This document shows positions 34,507 to 45,592 of a stretch of DNA of 64,000 bases, in pieces (positions within the stretch are counted from its first letter, which is position 1; every line of letters begins with the position of its first letter). The stretch covers positions 248,001 through 312,000 of the forward strand of contig JAFEMH010001483.1 in assembly GCA_022495995.1 (NCBI GenBank). The letters are read 5' to 3'. A program made the translations under genes and the position numbers. A model generated the notes under the pieces. It had not been told where the DNA came from and did no database searches. It worked only from the letters and a program-made list of their open reading frames with translations. Origin of the DNA: Adenophora triphylla var. japonica (lineage: Eukaryota; Streptophyta; Magnoliopsida; Asterales; Campanulaceae).

Positions 34507-35911
34507 TGTAAGTACGCCAATCCAATTCGCAACCTTTTTAGGTGCATTTTAAATGATAAAATTGCACTAAGGGGCGTTTTGGTAAATTCCCGGCCTATCC
34601 CGAGACTTTCGAAAACGTTTCACGAGTTTCCCGCAAAGGAAGTACCTTTTGGAACATTATTCATGCCAAAGGACCTCTTGGGAATAAAACCTGTTGGACC
34701 TTTTGGGTATTTTCCCATAATGTTCCAGAAACTGGTTTTGGCGCCAAAAGCGGTTGGACCACCTTGTGTCACGCGACATCTTGAGGCATGGAAAGTGGAC
34801 GCGTAAGGTCGTGCGACACACTGAGGTCACCAACTGAAGCCTATAAATAAGACCCTCCCCCTCTCAGAAAAAGGATCCCAACTTGAGCCTACTGTCACTC
34901 TGCCAAATTTGCACCGTGACGAAACTCCCAAACACAACCCTCTCTCTCTCTCCTACCTTCAACCTACCCAATTCCTTCCTATCCAAACCCCTTTCTCAAG
35001 CCATAGCACTTGGACCCCCTTGCATCAATCCTTCCAGATCAGAAGTGACGAATTGAAGGGTTCTGTATCTGACTAGATACAGGATTCGTGGAATCATCAA
35101 GGGTAACGATTATCCAACCTCTCTTCTCTCTCTCTCTCTTGCTTAATTTCTCATAATCCTAGCATTTACTTCTGTTTGGATTCAGTAATCAGATCCTAGC
35201 TATCTGGATTACTGAATCCCAATCGCAATCTCTCTGTTTAACTTGAATAATTCGTGCAATTGAGCTTCTATTGTTGAATATTTGATTGAATTTGGTGTTT
35301 GAACCCCAAGGGGGTGTGGATCTACCCATATCCACACTCCCGGGGTCAATTTGGTGTTGTTTCTGTACTTCGTTCGTAATTTAGTTAATCAATTAGATCT
35401 ATATAGCTTTCTGTTGATTCTGTGTTCATCCTGTTAAGTTTCTGCAGATGGCTTATGTATGTCACGCGACACCTTCGTCTCCAAGTGATACTGTGTCACG
35501 CGACATATATGGTCACTGGTACGACGTGTCATGCGACATACATGACCTATCTGCAGAGACCTCTTTCCTTTGTAATCTGTTTTAGATCATTTGTATCAGG
35601 GATGTGGCCTCCCTAAATAATGGGCTCACAATCTGTAATTCTCGTTTCATAATTAATAAGATGCATTTTACCACACCTTGTTTATTATCAATATTTGTAC
35701 ACACTTTGGATTTATTTGGATGTTTGATTGAAAGACTCGTCTACGGACGAGGCGTGTTGGGTGAACTCTCGATTCTTCCCAACACGTAACCTGACCCCCG
35801 AACTCATGTTTTCTCTCTAAAAAAAAAAAGGTTTTCAATGTTTCCTCTTAAAACGGCGTGGCGACTCCTTCATTTTCACGAAAAACAAATTTTCGGGCGA
35901 GCGCACATTCA
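34507..35911 (+). repeat. TE3 3' LTR
   Basis: 1.4 kb, TGTAAGTACGCC to CGCACATTCA. TATAAATA at 34842-34849. Three further TGTCACGCGACA-type palindromes in the transcribed part (35460-35471, 35494-35505, 35527-35538). TGGCGACTCC at 35859-35868, 43 bp before the end. Confidence 0.85.
34767..34849 (+). promoter_or_regulatory. TE3 U3 promoter: palindrome pair and TATA
   Basis: TGTCACGCGACA (34767-34778) and GTCG-TG-CGAC (34808-34817) upstream of TATAAATA (34842). TTCCAGAA (34723-34730) is the only nTTCnnGAAn-like motif nearby. Confidence 0.55.
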
Positions 35912-35919
35912 TACCCAAA

Positions 35920-36845
35920 AGTGACTATTCCAAGGGGAGTCACCCCGAAGGTTGACAGTTCCAAGGGGAGTCACCCCGAAAGATTGACTGTTCCAAGGGG
36001 AGTCACCCCGAGGATGGGTGTTTGCACCCGAGATTGACTGTTCCAAGGGGAGTCACCCCAGAGATGGGTGTTTGCACCCGAGATTGACTGTTCCAAGGGG
36101 AGTCACCCCGGAGATGATTTGACTATTTTTCTTTGGTAATTCACCCGCGATTTTGACTTTTTTCTTTGGGAGTCACCCGCGAATTTGACTATTTCGATGG
36201 GGAGTCACCCGAGATGATTTGACTATTTTTCTTTGGGAGTCACCCGCGAATTTGACTTTTTTCTTTGGGAGTCACCCGCGAATTTGACTGTTTCGATGGG
36301 GAGTCACCCCGATGATTTGACTGTTTCGATGGGGAGTCACCCCGGAGATGGGTGTTTGCACCCGAGATTGACTGTTCCAAGGGGAGTCACCCCGGAGATG
36401 GGTGTTTGCACCCGAGATTGACTGTTCCAAGGGGAGTCACCCCGATGATTTGACTATTTTTCTTTGGGAAGTCACCCGCGATTTTGACTTTTTTCTTTGG
36501 GAGTCACCCGCGAATTTGACTGTTTCGATGGGGAGTCACCCGAGATGATTTGACTATTTTTCTTTGGGAGTCACCCGCGAATTTGACTTTTTTCTTTGGG
36601 AGTCACCCGCGAATTTGACTGTTTCGATGGGGAGTCACCCCAATGATTTGACTGTTTCAATGGGGAGTCACCCCGATGATTTGACTATTTTTCTTCGGGA
36701 GTCACCCGCGAATTTGACTTTTTCTTTGGGAGTCACCCGCGAATTTGACTGTTTCGATGGGGAGTCACCCCGATGATTTGACTATTTTTCTTTGGGAGTC
36801 ACCCGCGAATTTGACTTTTTCTTTGGGAGTCACCCGCGAATTTGC
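35920..36845. repeat. GGGAGTCACCC hairpin array (TE4)
   Basis: About 30 units of roughly 31 bp. Loops AGTCA are closed by GGGG/CCCC, GGG/CCC or CGGG/CCCG; a second hairpin, GGGTG-TTT-GCACCC, is interspersed (36009, 36064, 36347, 36399). Unit flanks are TTGACT with TTTTTCTTT or GTTCCAAG. Same relative position as the arrays of TE1, TE2 and TE3. Confidence 0.88.
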
Positions 36846-37048
36846 TGTGTGGGGAATCTGTACGGTCTTCCGGACCGGGTAGTTTATAGCCATTCCGGGC
36901 TAAGGATCTTGGTAATGATCTTGTGAAAGACTGAGAGAGGTGGGCATTTAAACCCAAATGAAGTGGTGAATTCTGATGATAGGCAGTCAAAGGGAGTGAC
37001 AAAATTGACCAGGGGCAAAAGAGGAAAATCACCCCTTCTAGACTATGG

Positions 37049-37062
37049 ATGTCGTCCGACAT
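37049..37062. promoter_or_regulatory. Palindrome upstream of TE4 PMD
   Basis: ATGTCG-TC-CGACAT, as in the TE4 LTR. About 500 bp before PMD exon 2; counterpart of 13895-13908 in TE1. A short first exon ending at GGG-GTAAGT (about 37300) is possible but weak. Bases 37310-37552 look like an intron ending in CCTGCAG. Confidence 0.5.
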
Positions 37063-37552
37063 GGGGCTTTCCCCAAGCCGTTTTAATTAAAACAGTTAGG
37101 TCGTAAGACAGAACCTAGAAATTGCATCCTCCGCCGAGTTCAGAGAGAGAAAGAGAGAAATTTTTTGAAAGTTTCTCCCTCCAATTTTAATTTTAATCAA
37201 GAATTGATAAGTATTCAAAGAGAGAAAGATAGAAATTTCCGGAGGGAAATGGGCTTTATCCGGGCCTTGATTTTCATACTTCCACCATGGAGCGAATGGG
37301 GGTAAGTATTCTGAACCATCGACCCTTCCCTTTTCCTTTCCGAAATTGGATTTATAGGGCTCGAGATAGAATTTGGGGAAATCGCACCCAAAAGAATGTT
37401 GCATGCTTGGCATATGATGCTTTATTTTGAAAAGATTTTTCTTTTTCTTCTTTTGAGAGAATTGGGTGATTTTTTTTGAAAATGCACATGGGTAAAAGAA
37501 TGCACACATTGTTATGAGTATGTTCTGATACCTGTGCTGTGCTCACCTGCAG

Positions 37553-39517
37553 GCTTTGCGGACCAAGGGGTCCCCTGAGGCGATTGTCACGATTTGGGGC
37601 CTTCTTCCTGGCTCTTCTGATCTGCCGGACAGTCCCAAGGGCTTGATTTTTGCTGTTGGTCTCGAACCATTCTTTACTGCCGTTGGAGATTTTGGGGACA
37701 CGCCTAGGAGCGTGGAGCTGGTGCGGGCTTTCAGGCAGTATTGGTAGGACTCTACCCACACTTTTTATCTGTCTAGGGGTGAGTCGACCATCACTCCCTA
37801 TGATTTCACCGCCATTACCGGTCTGCGGTTCACGGGCAGACCTATCTTTTCTGAGGACCCTGGTGTCTTGAGCACGGATGCCATTAGGGCATTGACTGGC
37901 CTGACCCTTCGTCCGAAGGGCAATGGGGTCTCGCTGGCGGATTTGCATTTGTCTTTGACGCATCAGTGTCGTCTCTTTTCTGATGGTGAGGCCGCAGTTA
38001 CGACTGAGCAGCTGGCGAGGGCCTTTGTCTGGGCTGGATTTTCTGACACCCTGTTTTGTAATGCCTCTACGACGGCATTGACTCTTCTACTAGAGCCTCT
38101 TCGAGACTGGAGCCAGGTATCCACCTTTTCGTGGGGCGAGGCCGGCTTAGCTCAGGTGTATAGAGGCCTGGATGAGGTGAGCAGAGGCAGTGTGACCTCT
38201 TTGGATTTCTATCAGACTGTTCTGGAGGTAAGCTCTTTTATTTTTTTCGCACATTGATTGCTGCATTGACTTTTCTGCCATCATTGCATCACTGCTGCTG
38301 CACACTGAAAGCTTTCTGTCTTTTGATTTCAGGTGTGGGCCTATGAGGTGTTTGGATGTTACGCCTGGACCGTGCCTGAGAGGATTGCTGCAGATTTGTT
38401 CCCTGCTATCCGCCGGTGGACTTTTGGGGCGAGGGAGAGCCGGAGAGTGGACGGGGTGAAGCCCCGGAAGACGGCTTGTTATCATGACACGATGATTGCC
38501 CTGAGGGGCACGCCAGCCGGGTTGAGATTGTTCCCTTGGCATGGCAGGTATGGTGAGGATGTAGTTGGTGATGCTGCCTTGGTGACTCGGACGAGGAGGC
38601 TTTTGATCGGCCTGGAGGGAGATGCCCTGTACTTGGGAGAGAGAGTCTGTAGGCAGCATGGTTATGGCGCTGCTGCTCGCGTCCCTCACGATCCTCCTGT
38701 GGGGATTTGGCATATCTGTGCCTTGCCCGACTTGGAGCGGTTGCAAACTGGCATTGATGCTGCAGAGCTGTCTGATGATGGGGATTATGCTCAGTTTGTT
38801 TTTACTCGGCTGGTGACCCCTCAGGTTATGGCTGCTAGGAGGGCAGTGGGGATGCAGATACCAATGCCTCCCCGATTTTTGAGTATGAGGCTGGGGGTGC
38901 CATTCGCCGCTCCTCATTTGATATGTCTGAGACTCACCCATATTTGCGACTTCCCCGCGGGACTACCTCTGTGAGCGATCTTTTCTTTTTTGTTCAAGCC
39001 TTTTATTCCTTTACTGTCTGTATTGATTGCTTCTGACTGCCTCTTTTGTTTCCATTGAACAGGTCCCAGCCAAGACCTTCAGAGCGATGGCCAAGGCGCT
39101 TACCGGGGCTGTGAAGATGATGCGCCAGTTTCAGAGAAGCGCAGAGCATTGGAAGGGGAGATGCAGCTCCCAGCCTAGTGACGTCGTGCCTCCGAAGAAG
39201 AGGAATAGGCCGGCCTTGGATCCTTCTAGCTCGCAGGCGGGTGGGTCAAGTCAGCAGCCCCAGCCTGATGATGATGATGGCGAGGACGATCCTTATCAGC
39301 CCCTTATTCCACAGTGCCCGAGTGGCACGGATATTATGGCGAGCCCCGGCCTTGGGCCCAGTATGAGGATGATGATGAATCTGACGGCGAGATTCATGAG
39401 GCGCAAGAGGGTGGCGGCGACGGCCAGGAGCAGAGCGGCTCTGAGGAGGAGGTGGGCAGCGTCCAGGATGACAGCGGCTCCGAGGAGGATGAGGAGGATG
39501 ATTCTGAGCAGGATTGA
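37553..39517 (+). pseudogene. TE4 antisense PMD gene, lightly damaged
   Basis: Exon 2 37553-38227 (after CCTGCAG; donor GTAAGC) has one in-frame stop, TAG at 37745, at the second W of the WWDST signature. It then reads ITPYDFTAITGLRF and FSWGEAGLAQVYRGLDEVSR. Exon 3 38333-38970 (after TTTCAG; donor GTGAGC) reads VWAYEVFGCYAWTV and LLIGLEGDALYLGERVCRQH, with a frame change near 38850. Last exon 39063-39517 (after GAACAG) begins VPAKTFRAMAKALTG, has KKRNRP, a frame change near 39310, and an acidic tail SEEDEEDDSEQD. It is the clearest PMD copy here and was the template for naming the others. Confidence 0.85.
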
Positions 39518-39933
39518 TCGCTGCAGTCTCCTTTTGTCATGCTTTGGACTCTTTGGGGAGAGAGAGGAGATAAAGACAATGCATGCACTTTTTTTTTGTT
39601 CTTTTGGGTTGTAAAACAAGTATTTTATTGCATTTTGTATTTTGACAACCAAAATATTTGCTTATTTGTATATTTGTTAGTTCATATGCACAAGTCTGTC
39701 CCAAGAAAGACACAAAATGGTGGTTTTCGATGTGATTGGGTGCTTTTGGGTGATGTTTATGTATCTGTGGGTATGTTGGATATGCCGGATCCTCTCCCAT
39801 GGGCTTGATGAATGAAAGGGAGTGTTTATGTATGGTTTTCTGGTGTTTTGGACAGGCTTGGGTAGACCTTTGAGCAAGCATTGGGCTGCTAGGGGGTTGT
39901 TGCAGCTGTTGCTGGTGCTGATGGGACTTTCCA

Positions 39934-39978
39934 TGTCGTCCGACACAGGACTTCATGGGACGTTCCTGTCGTCCGACA
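39934..39978. promoter_or_regulatory. Palindrome pair between TE4 PMD and DUF7745
   Basis: TGTCG-TC-CGACA at 39934-39945 and 39967-39978, joined by CAGGACTTC and GTTCC, so the pair is itself a larger imperfect dyad. The same pair architecture is at 49834-49880 in the TE4 leader and at 51083-51127 in its LTR. Bases 39518-39930 contain no gene. Confidence 0.6.
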
Positions 39979-40128
39979 TGGAGGGTCTGGGAGACAGGTT
40001 TCTTGATCAGAAAGCTCCAACATTTAAAAGGAGGCAGACTCGTAAAAAGCATATTCCAGCAGTCACAGCAGACTTCAAACTGGTCTTCCACCCCGAAATT
40101 AGCCCCAAGATTCGACCTTTGACCCGAA

Positions 40129-41697
40129 ATGGGACATTATAACGATAGATCTAAGACCAAAGAACGTCAATTTCATTCCGATCTCATAGATCTAACCCGC
40201 CATCATCATAGCAACAATAGGAGGGTTATCGACCAACGATATGGGTTGAGATGCATCTGGGCATTAAAGGAGTGGGCGGTAGATTGGAATCTTCTCCGAG
40301 TCGCGTCCAGATACTGGGACTGCGAGAGGCATGTCTTTACCCTTTCATAAAATGACTTTACACCCACCATTGAAGAGTTCCGTGTGCTGAACGGGGGAGC
40401 TGAGCTCAGAGATGCGGTCTTCCCACGAGATCCACAACCCTTGACTGAACAGTTGGCCGATTTCTTGGGATTTCACACGGAGTAGGTATCTGATCTAATT
40501 CTCGATCTGTTTTTCGTTGACCTGGCCCAGATAGCCCGATTTGCTGTATCGCATCTGGAGCTTTTTGATTTATCCACGGCCATGGATATCTTCATGCTGA
40601 TTATGATCTCCCTATACTGCTTTTGTGAGTATGACGGGGTATGCTCTGGTTTACTGCTAGGAGTTGTTAGGCAGATGCGGGGTCTTCGAGGTACCACATT
40701 GACTGAGATCCGACCCAGGCAGGGAGAGAGAGACATAGTTCCCATTTTGCTGGCAGAGACTTATCATGGGATGGACCGACTGGCTGGAGGGTCATTGCAC
40801 ATGGGGCGCGGCAGCCCCAGTCTCTTATCATTGTGGCTTTTTGAGCGGTTGAGACTTATCTCTCCATTACCCGCAGGGCAGACCGCAGCACCCTGGGTTA
40901 CGCAGCAGAGGCGAGTGGCTCCATAGGTTTCACAGGAGAGCTGGCAGAGGCGATTGGCCAGGTATACTACCACTGATATCCAGTACTGGGTTCCCGGATG
41001 GAGGCCTGAGACCATGAGTGGCAGGCAGGATGACTCTACTGTCGTGAGGTTGCCGGGATTACACTTCTCATCATTTAGCATCCCCTTGCTTGTTCAGAGG
41101 CAGTATGGATACCCACAGCAGGCTATTGATGGGTTCAGAGAGCAAAGGGCTCGGGATACCGTTCCTCTTGACATGACTGATGTCCGGACTCTCAGATTCT
41201 TTGCCAGAGCCTTTTCGGGAGCAGCTTTTCCCGCTCACACACTGATACGGAAGACCCGGGGGATCACATATTTATCCACCCTATATCTCATTTGGTATGG
41301 GGAGCAGATGGAGCCAATCCAACACTCCATCGAGGCATATTGCCGAGGGATCCGAGGAGGAGACCAAACTAGCCGGGGGTTACGTGATGCTGAGGCGCTG
41401 ACTGACCCAGACAACGTGACCGACGATCCGGCAGCAGATTTTGAGAGACTAGTAGAGAGGAGGGCCAAGATGAGGGATGACCCTGAGGTTATGGCTCGGA
41501 GGACAGCTTTGAGAGAGGAGAGGGCTGCCCAGGCGGCGCTGAGAGCTACCGGATTGGTTGACTCACCGACTCGTATTATTCCTGAGCCGGGACGACGGGA
41601 GACAGAACTGTTTGGGATAGCTAAGCCAAAGACCTCCCGAGGACCGAGGAAGAGGAAGAAGAAGAATGCTAGTTCGGGAGTGGGAACGAGTGACTAG
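40129..41697 (+). pseudogene. TE4 antisense DUF7745 gene: one frame of 523 codons with three stops
   Basis: A single reading frame from MGHYNDRSKTKER to a basic tail GPRKRKKKNASSG, interrupted only by TAA at 40348, TAG at 40483 and TAG at 40924, with no frameshift. Words typical of plant DUF7745: RVASRYWDCERHVFTLS, NDFTPTIEEFRVL, RDIVPILLAETYHGMDRLAG, DIQYWVPGWRPE, SFSIPLLVQRQYGYPQQAID. Likely nuclear from the tail; function unknown. It lies 611 bp after PMD on the same strand and converges with integrase (573 bp between ends). It is better preserved in frame than gag-pol of TE2. Confidence 0.8.
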
Positions 41698-41947
41698 GAT
41701 TAGGTGACCGGTCATTGTATCCCTTATTGCCGACACAGACAATCTAGATGTACTTTTTAAAAGATATTATTTCTGCTAATGTTAATGAGCCGAGAGTAGA
41801 CCGTGCTTGAACTCATCAATGAGTGTATTAATGTGATGAAAGTTGAAATTACTTCAGAACTTAATCAAGACACATTTTGGTAATCACGAATACAACTGTT
41901 GACAGGATTTGGTGATTTTTATGATTTTTAGACCGAACCGCGAACGA

Positions 41948-42195
41948 CTGCCTACGTTCCCCTTTTACAGAATGGACTAAGGGGCTCAGGTCTCCGTAGT
42001 TCGACCCAATTAACTTTGTGTTTAAGAAAAGGATAGATAGAAGGGGGACAAGTGGTGCAACCCTGTTTTTTACCTAGACCGCCCATTTTCAGGGTTTTCA
42101 GCCTAGTTGGGTATATTTTTTAGCACCAAGCGCGCCCTTTGTTTTGCACGGACTGCCTTTTGAGTGGTTTTCAGTCTCGTCTGGGTACACTATTT
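41948..42195 (-). promoter_or_regulatory. TE4 hairpin block A and post-pol block
   Basis: Block A at 42002-41948 (arms CTACG/CGTAG with CCCC/GGGG). CCCAGCTAG-type block at 42056-42125 and a second, diverged copy to 42195, where the hairpin CCC-TGAAAAT-GGG replaces CCC-TAAAAA-GGG. Bases 41700-41947 and 42196-42269 are non-coding. Confidence 0.6.
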
Positions 42196-42269
42196 TCGCG
42201 CTTTTGTTTTTCTTTTTCTCTCTTTTTTTTATTTTTCTTCTCTTTTTTTTATAGAGGGGAAGACTCGAT

Positions 42270-45200
42270 TTAGACGTAATAGCGGCGTAGTTTGTCGCCG
42301 TTCACCGGGTGCATGAAGGGGTTACCATCCAAATCTGTCAACTTCATTGATCCGCCAGAGAAGATCTCTTTTACCAAATACGGTCCCACCCAGACTGGCG
42401 CCCACTTGCCCAAAGGACTGAATTGATTCAGCGGCTTTTCTTTTAGGACCAAGTCACCCACTTTAAGGTCGCGGGGATGTACCTTATTGTCAAAGGCCCT
42501 AGCCATGCGCTTCTGATAGGCCCGGATGTGCTCCATCGCCTTAAGCCTTCGCTCGTCTAGAAGAGCTAACTCATCATGTTGACTCTGAAGCCAGTCTATC
42601 TCGTTGACTTCATTTTCAAGCAGAACCCGAAGAGAGGGTATCTCTAACTCGATGGGCAAAACGGCATCCATCCCATATGTCAAAGCAAACGGGGTTTCAC
42701 TGGTGGCTATTCTTACTGAAGTACGATAGCCCCATAATGCCAAGTGAAGCTTTTCAGGCCAATCCCGGCTCCTCTCGGCCATCTTCCGGATGATCCTTTA
42801 CAGGTTCGTGTTTGCTGCTTCGACAGCACCATTGGTTTGAGGGCGATAAGGGGAGGACTTATGTCGCTTGATCCTGAATTCCGCGAGCAGTTCGTCGGTA
42901 TGTACCTCGAAGTGTGACCCGTTGTCGGAAATAATCTCGTTCGAAACGCCGTATCAGCACAGAATGTTTTCTTTTATGAAACGGGCTACATTTTTGGAGT
43001 TTAGGACCTTGTAGGATGCCGCTTCAACCCACTTGGTGAAGTAATCCACAGCGACCAACACGAATTCTTGCCCGTTACTGCCGGCAGGAGTTATCTTCCC
43101 AATAACGTCGATCCCCCAAGTTGCGAATGGCCAAGGAGTGCTCATACAGTAGAGATCATGGGGAGGTATATGGTTGAGATTGGAGAACCGCTGACACTTA
43201 TCGCAGGTTCGCACAAACTGAATACAGTCAGTCTCCATGGAGATCCAATAATAACCCATCCTGAGTATGCTGAACATCAAGGCTCGGGCGTTCATATGTG
43301 GTCCACATGTGCCACCATGGACTTCTTCCATGACCTTTCTGGCCTTAGACTTGCTGATACAGAGTAGAAGTGGTCCTCGGTGCCTTTTCTTCCATAAGTC
43401 ATCTCCCAGAATAACGTACTGTGCAGACAACCTTTTCAACGCTTGTAAACTTTTGGCGCGGAGACCTTCTTTCGGCCTACCATCCTCTTCTGTCGGGAAC
43501 GAGGCTTCGCCATGCTTAAGGTACTGAAAGATCTGGCTGTACCATAGGTCATCGACTTTTTCTAGCTCAATCTGACAACAGTAGGCAGGGTTCTCGCGCC
43601 TCCCAACTCTGAATGGCTTTACTGACTTTCCCTCCGGAATCTCTACCAAAGAGGCTAAAGTGGCCAGGGCATCTGCGAACCTGTTCTTGTCCCGGGGTAG
43701 ATAGTGGAACGTGACCTCCTTGAATTGGTCGATCAGGTCCTCCATATAAGCATAGTACATCTGCAGGTACTTGTCCACAGTTCTCCACTTATTGGACACC
43801 TGATTGATGATTAGCTGAGAGTCTCCGTACACCTCTAACTTTTCGACGTTTCGCTCTAAAGCTGCCTCGAGGCCGGCTATACAAGCTTCATACTCCGTGG
43901 CGTTGTTAGTAGCCGGGAACTTCAACTTGATAGCAATGGGGGTGTGCACATCCTTTGGATCAACCAACACCATGCCGATACCATTGCCCCTCTTGTTGGC
44001 GGCACCATCAAAGAACAACTGCCAACGGTCCGTACCTTCTATCATGGAAATTCCATCGTCTGGAAATTGGGGTTCGAACTCGGGCGCTTCTGAGCTCGGA
44101 AAATCTGCCAAATGATCTGACAGAGCTTGGCCTTTGATTGCCTTGCGGGTCACGAACTTGATATCAAATTTGGCTAGAAAGAAAGACCACTTCGCAAGTC
44201 TTGATGACAGAGAAGACTTACCGAATAGGCATTTGATGGGATCCATTTTTGACACCAGGTGTACTGTATGCGCCAACAGATAATGTCTCAATTTGCTGAC
44301 CACCCATACCAAAGCTGCACAGGTTTTCTCTAAAGCTGAATAGTTCAATTTGCTGCCCTGAAGTTTCCGGCTGACGAAGTAGATGTCATTTTCCACTTTT
44401 GAATCTGATTTCTCTTGTGCGAGCATGGCTCCGACAGATGTGTCTGTAACTGTCAAATATAGCAACAAGGGTTTGTCCTTATGTGGAGGACACATGATTG
44501 GGGGATGGACTAAGTAGGCCTTGATTGTCTCGAAGGCGGTCTGACACTGTTCGTTCCATTCAACCTCCTGATTCTTCCTGAGTAGCTTAAAGATCGGCTC
44601 ACAAATAGAGGTTAGCTGGTGGATGAATCGGCTGATATATTGGAGACAGCCCATGAAAGCCTTCACCTCTGTGACTGTCGTCGGTGGCTTCATCTCCATG
44701 ATGGCTTTAATCTTTCTTGGATCGGCTTCGATTCCTCATTCCGTGACCATGTATCCCAGAACTTTTCCTCGGACTACGCCAAAAGTACATTTTGCCGGGT
44801 TCAATCTCATGTCATGCTCCTGCAGCCGGTTAAAGAACTTCCTCAAGTCGACCAAGTGCTGGCCATCTGATCCCTTGGAATGGATAATCATATCATCAAC
44901 ATAGACCTCGATCTCCTTGTGGATCATGTCATGAAAGAGCGCAGTGACTGCCCGTTGATAAGTGATACCGGCATTCTTCAGACCAAAGGGCATAACTGTA
45001 TAACAAAAGGTTCCCCAAGGGCTGGTGAAGGCAGTTTTTTCTGATCTTCTTGGACGACTTTAATCTAATTGTAACCCGCAAAGCCATCCACAAACGACTT
45101 GACTTCGTAACTGGCAGTAGTATCCACCAACAGATCGATATTGGGCAAGGGAAAATCGTTCTTCGGGCTAGCCTTGTTCAGGTCCCTGAAGTCTACACAA

Positions 45201-45550
45201 ACCCTGACTTTGCCATTCGACTTGGTTACCGTCACTATGTTGACCAACCACTTGGGGTATTCGACCACTCTAATGAAACCCACTCTGAGCAGCTTCTCTA
45301 TTTCTTCTTTGAGTTGGAGAGACCATTCTGGCTTGATTCGGCGAAGCTTCTGCTTGACTGGCCTGGCTTCTGGGTCCAGGGGTATTCGGTGTTCAACAGT
45401 TGAAGTGTCCAACCCGAGCATGTCTTTGTAGGACCAGGCAAATACGTCTATGTATTCCTTGAGCAAATCGATGAGGGCTTCCCGTTCTTCCCCGGTGAAG
45501 AAACTGCCAATCTGTGTGTCTTTGGGCTCTTCAGTAGTTCCCAAATTCAC
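42270..45550 (-). pseudogene. TE4 pol: RT, RNase H, second RNase H, integrase; few lesions
   Basis: In order: RT with VCVDFRDLNKA (about 45190), FVDGFAGYN (45080), MPFGLKNAG (44993) and YVDDMIIHS (about 44900); gypsy RNase H (VTDTSVGAMLAQ, about 44450); second RNase H (LFFDGAANKRGNGIG, TEYEA, YGDSQLIINQ, FADALATLA; acidic residues kept); integrase with CDKCQRF, WGIDVIGKI, SDNGSHFE, NGAVEAAN and C-terminal VGDLVLKEKPL and WVGPYLV. Lesions: stops at 45065, 44736, 42954 (CGA to TGA expected) and near 42790, plus one missing base near 45035. No chromodomain was seen, as usual for Tat. Confidence 0.92.
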
Positions 45551-45592
45551 TGTAGTTAATACCTCATCGACAGCTTGGGCCCGATTGTCGTC

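Larger units (their letters stand above)
30576..35911 (+). mobile_element. TE3: Tat-type retrotransposon, 3' part only
   Basis: Visible: start of antisense DUF7745 (cut by TE2), palindrome pair, antisense PMD, hairpin array, block B, polypurine tract and 3' LTR (34507-35911). Gag-pol and the 5' LTR should lie left of TE2, outside the window. It is inserted in the hairpin array of TE4; candidate duplication TACCC at 35912-35916. Confidence 0.75.

Noticed and set aside
35920..36845. CRISPR-like array
   Set aside because: Repeats are imperfect, spacers are not unique, no cas genes, and the context is a plant retrotransposon.
40473..40745. Minus-strand frame within DUF7745, and similar minus or plus shadows inside pol and PMD
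   Set aside because: They overlap recognised coding sequence in the other strand and show no family motif of their own.
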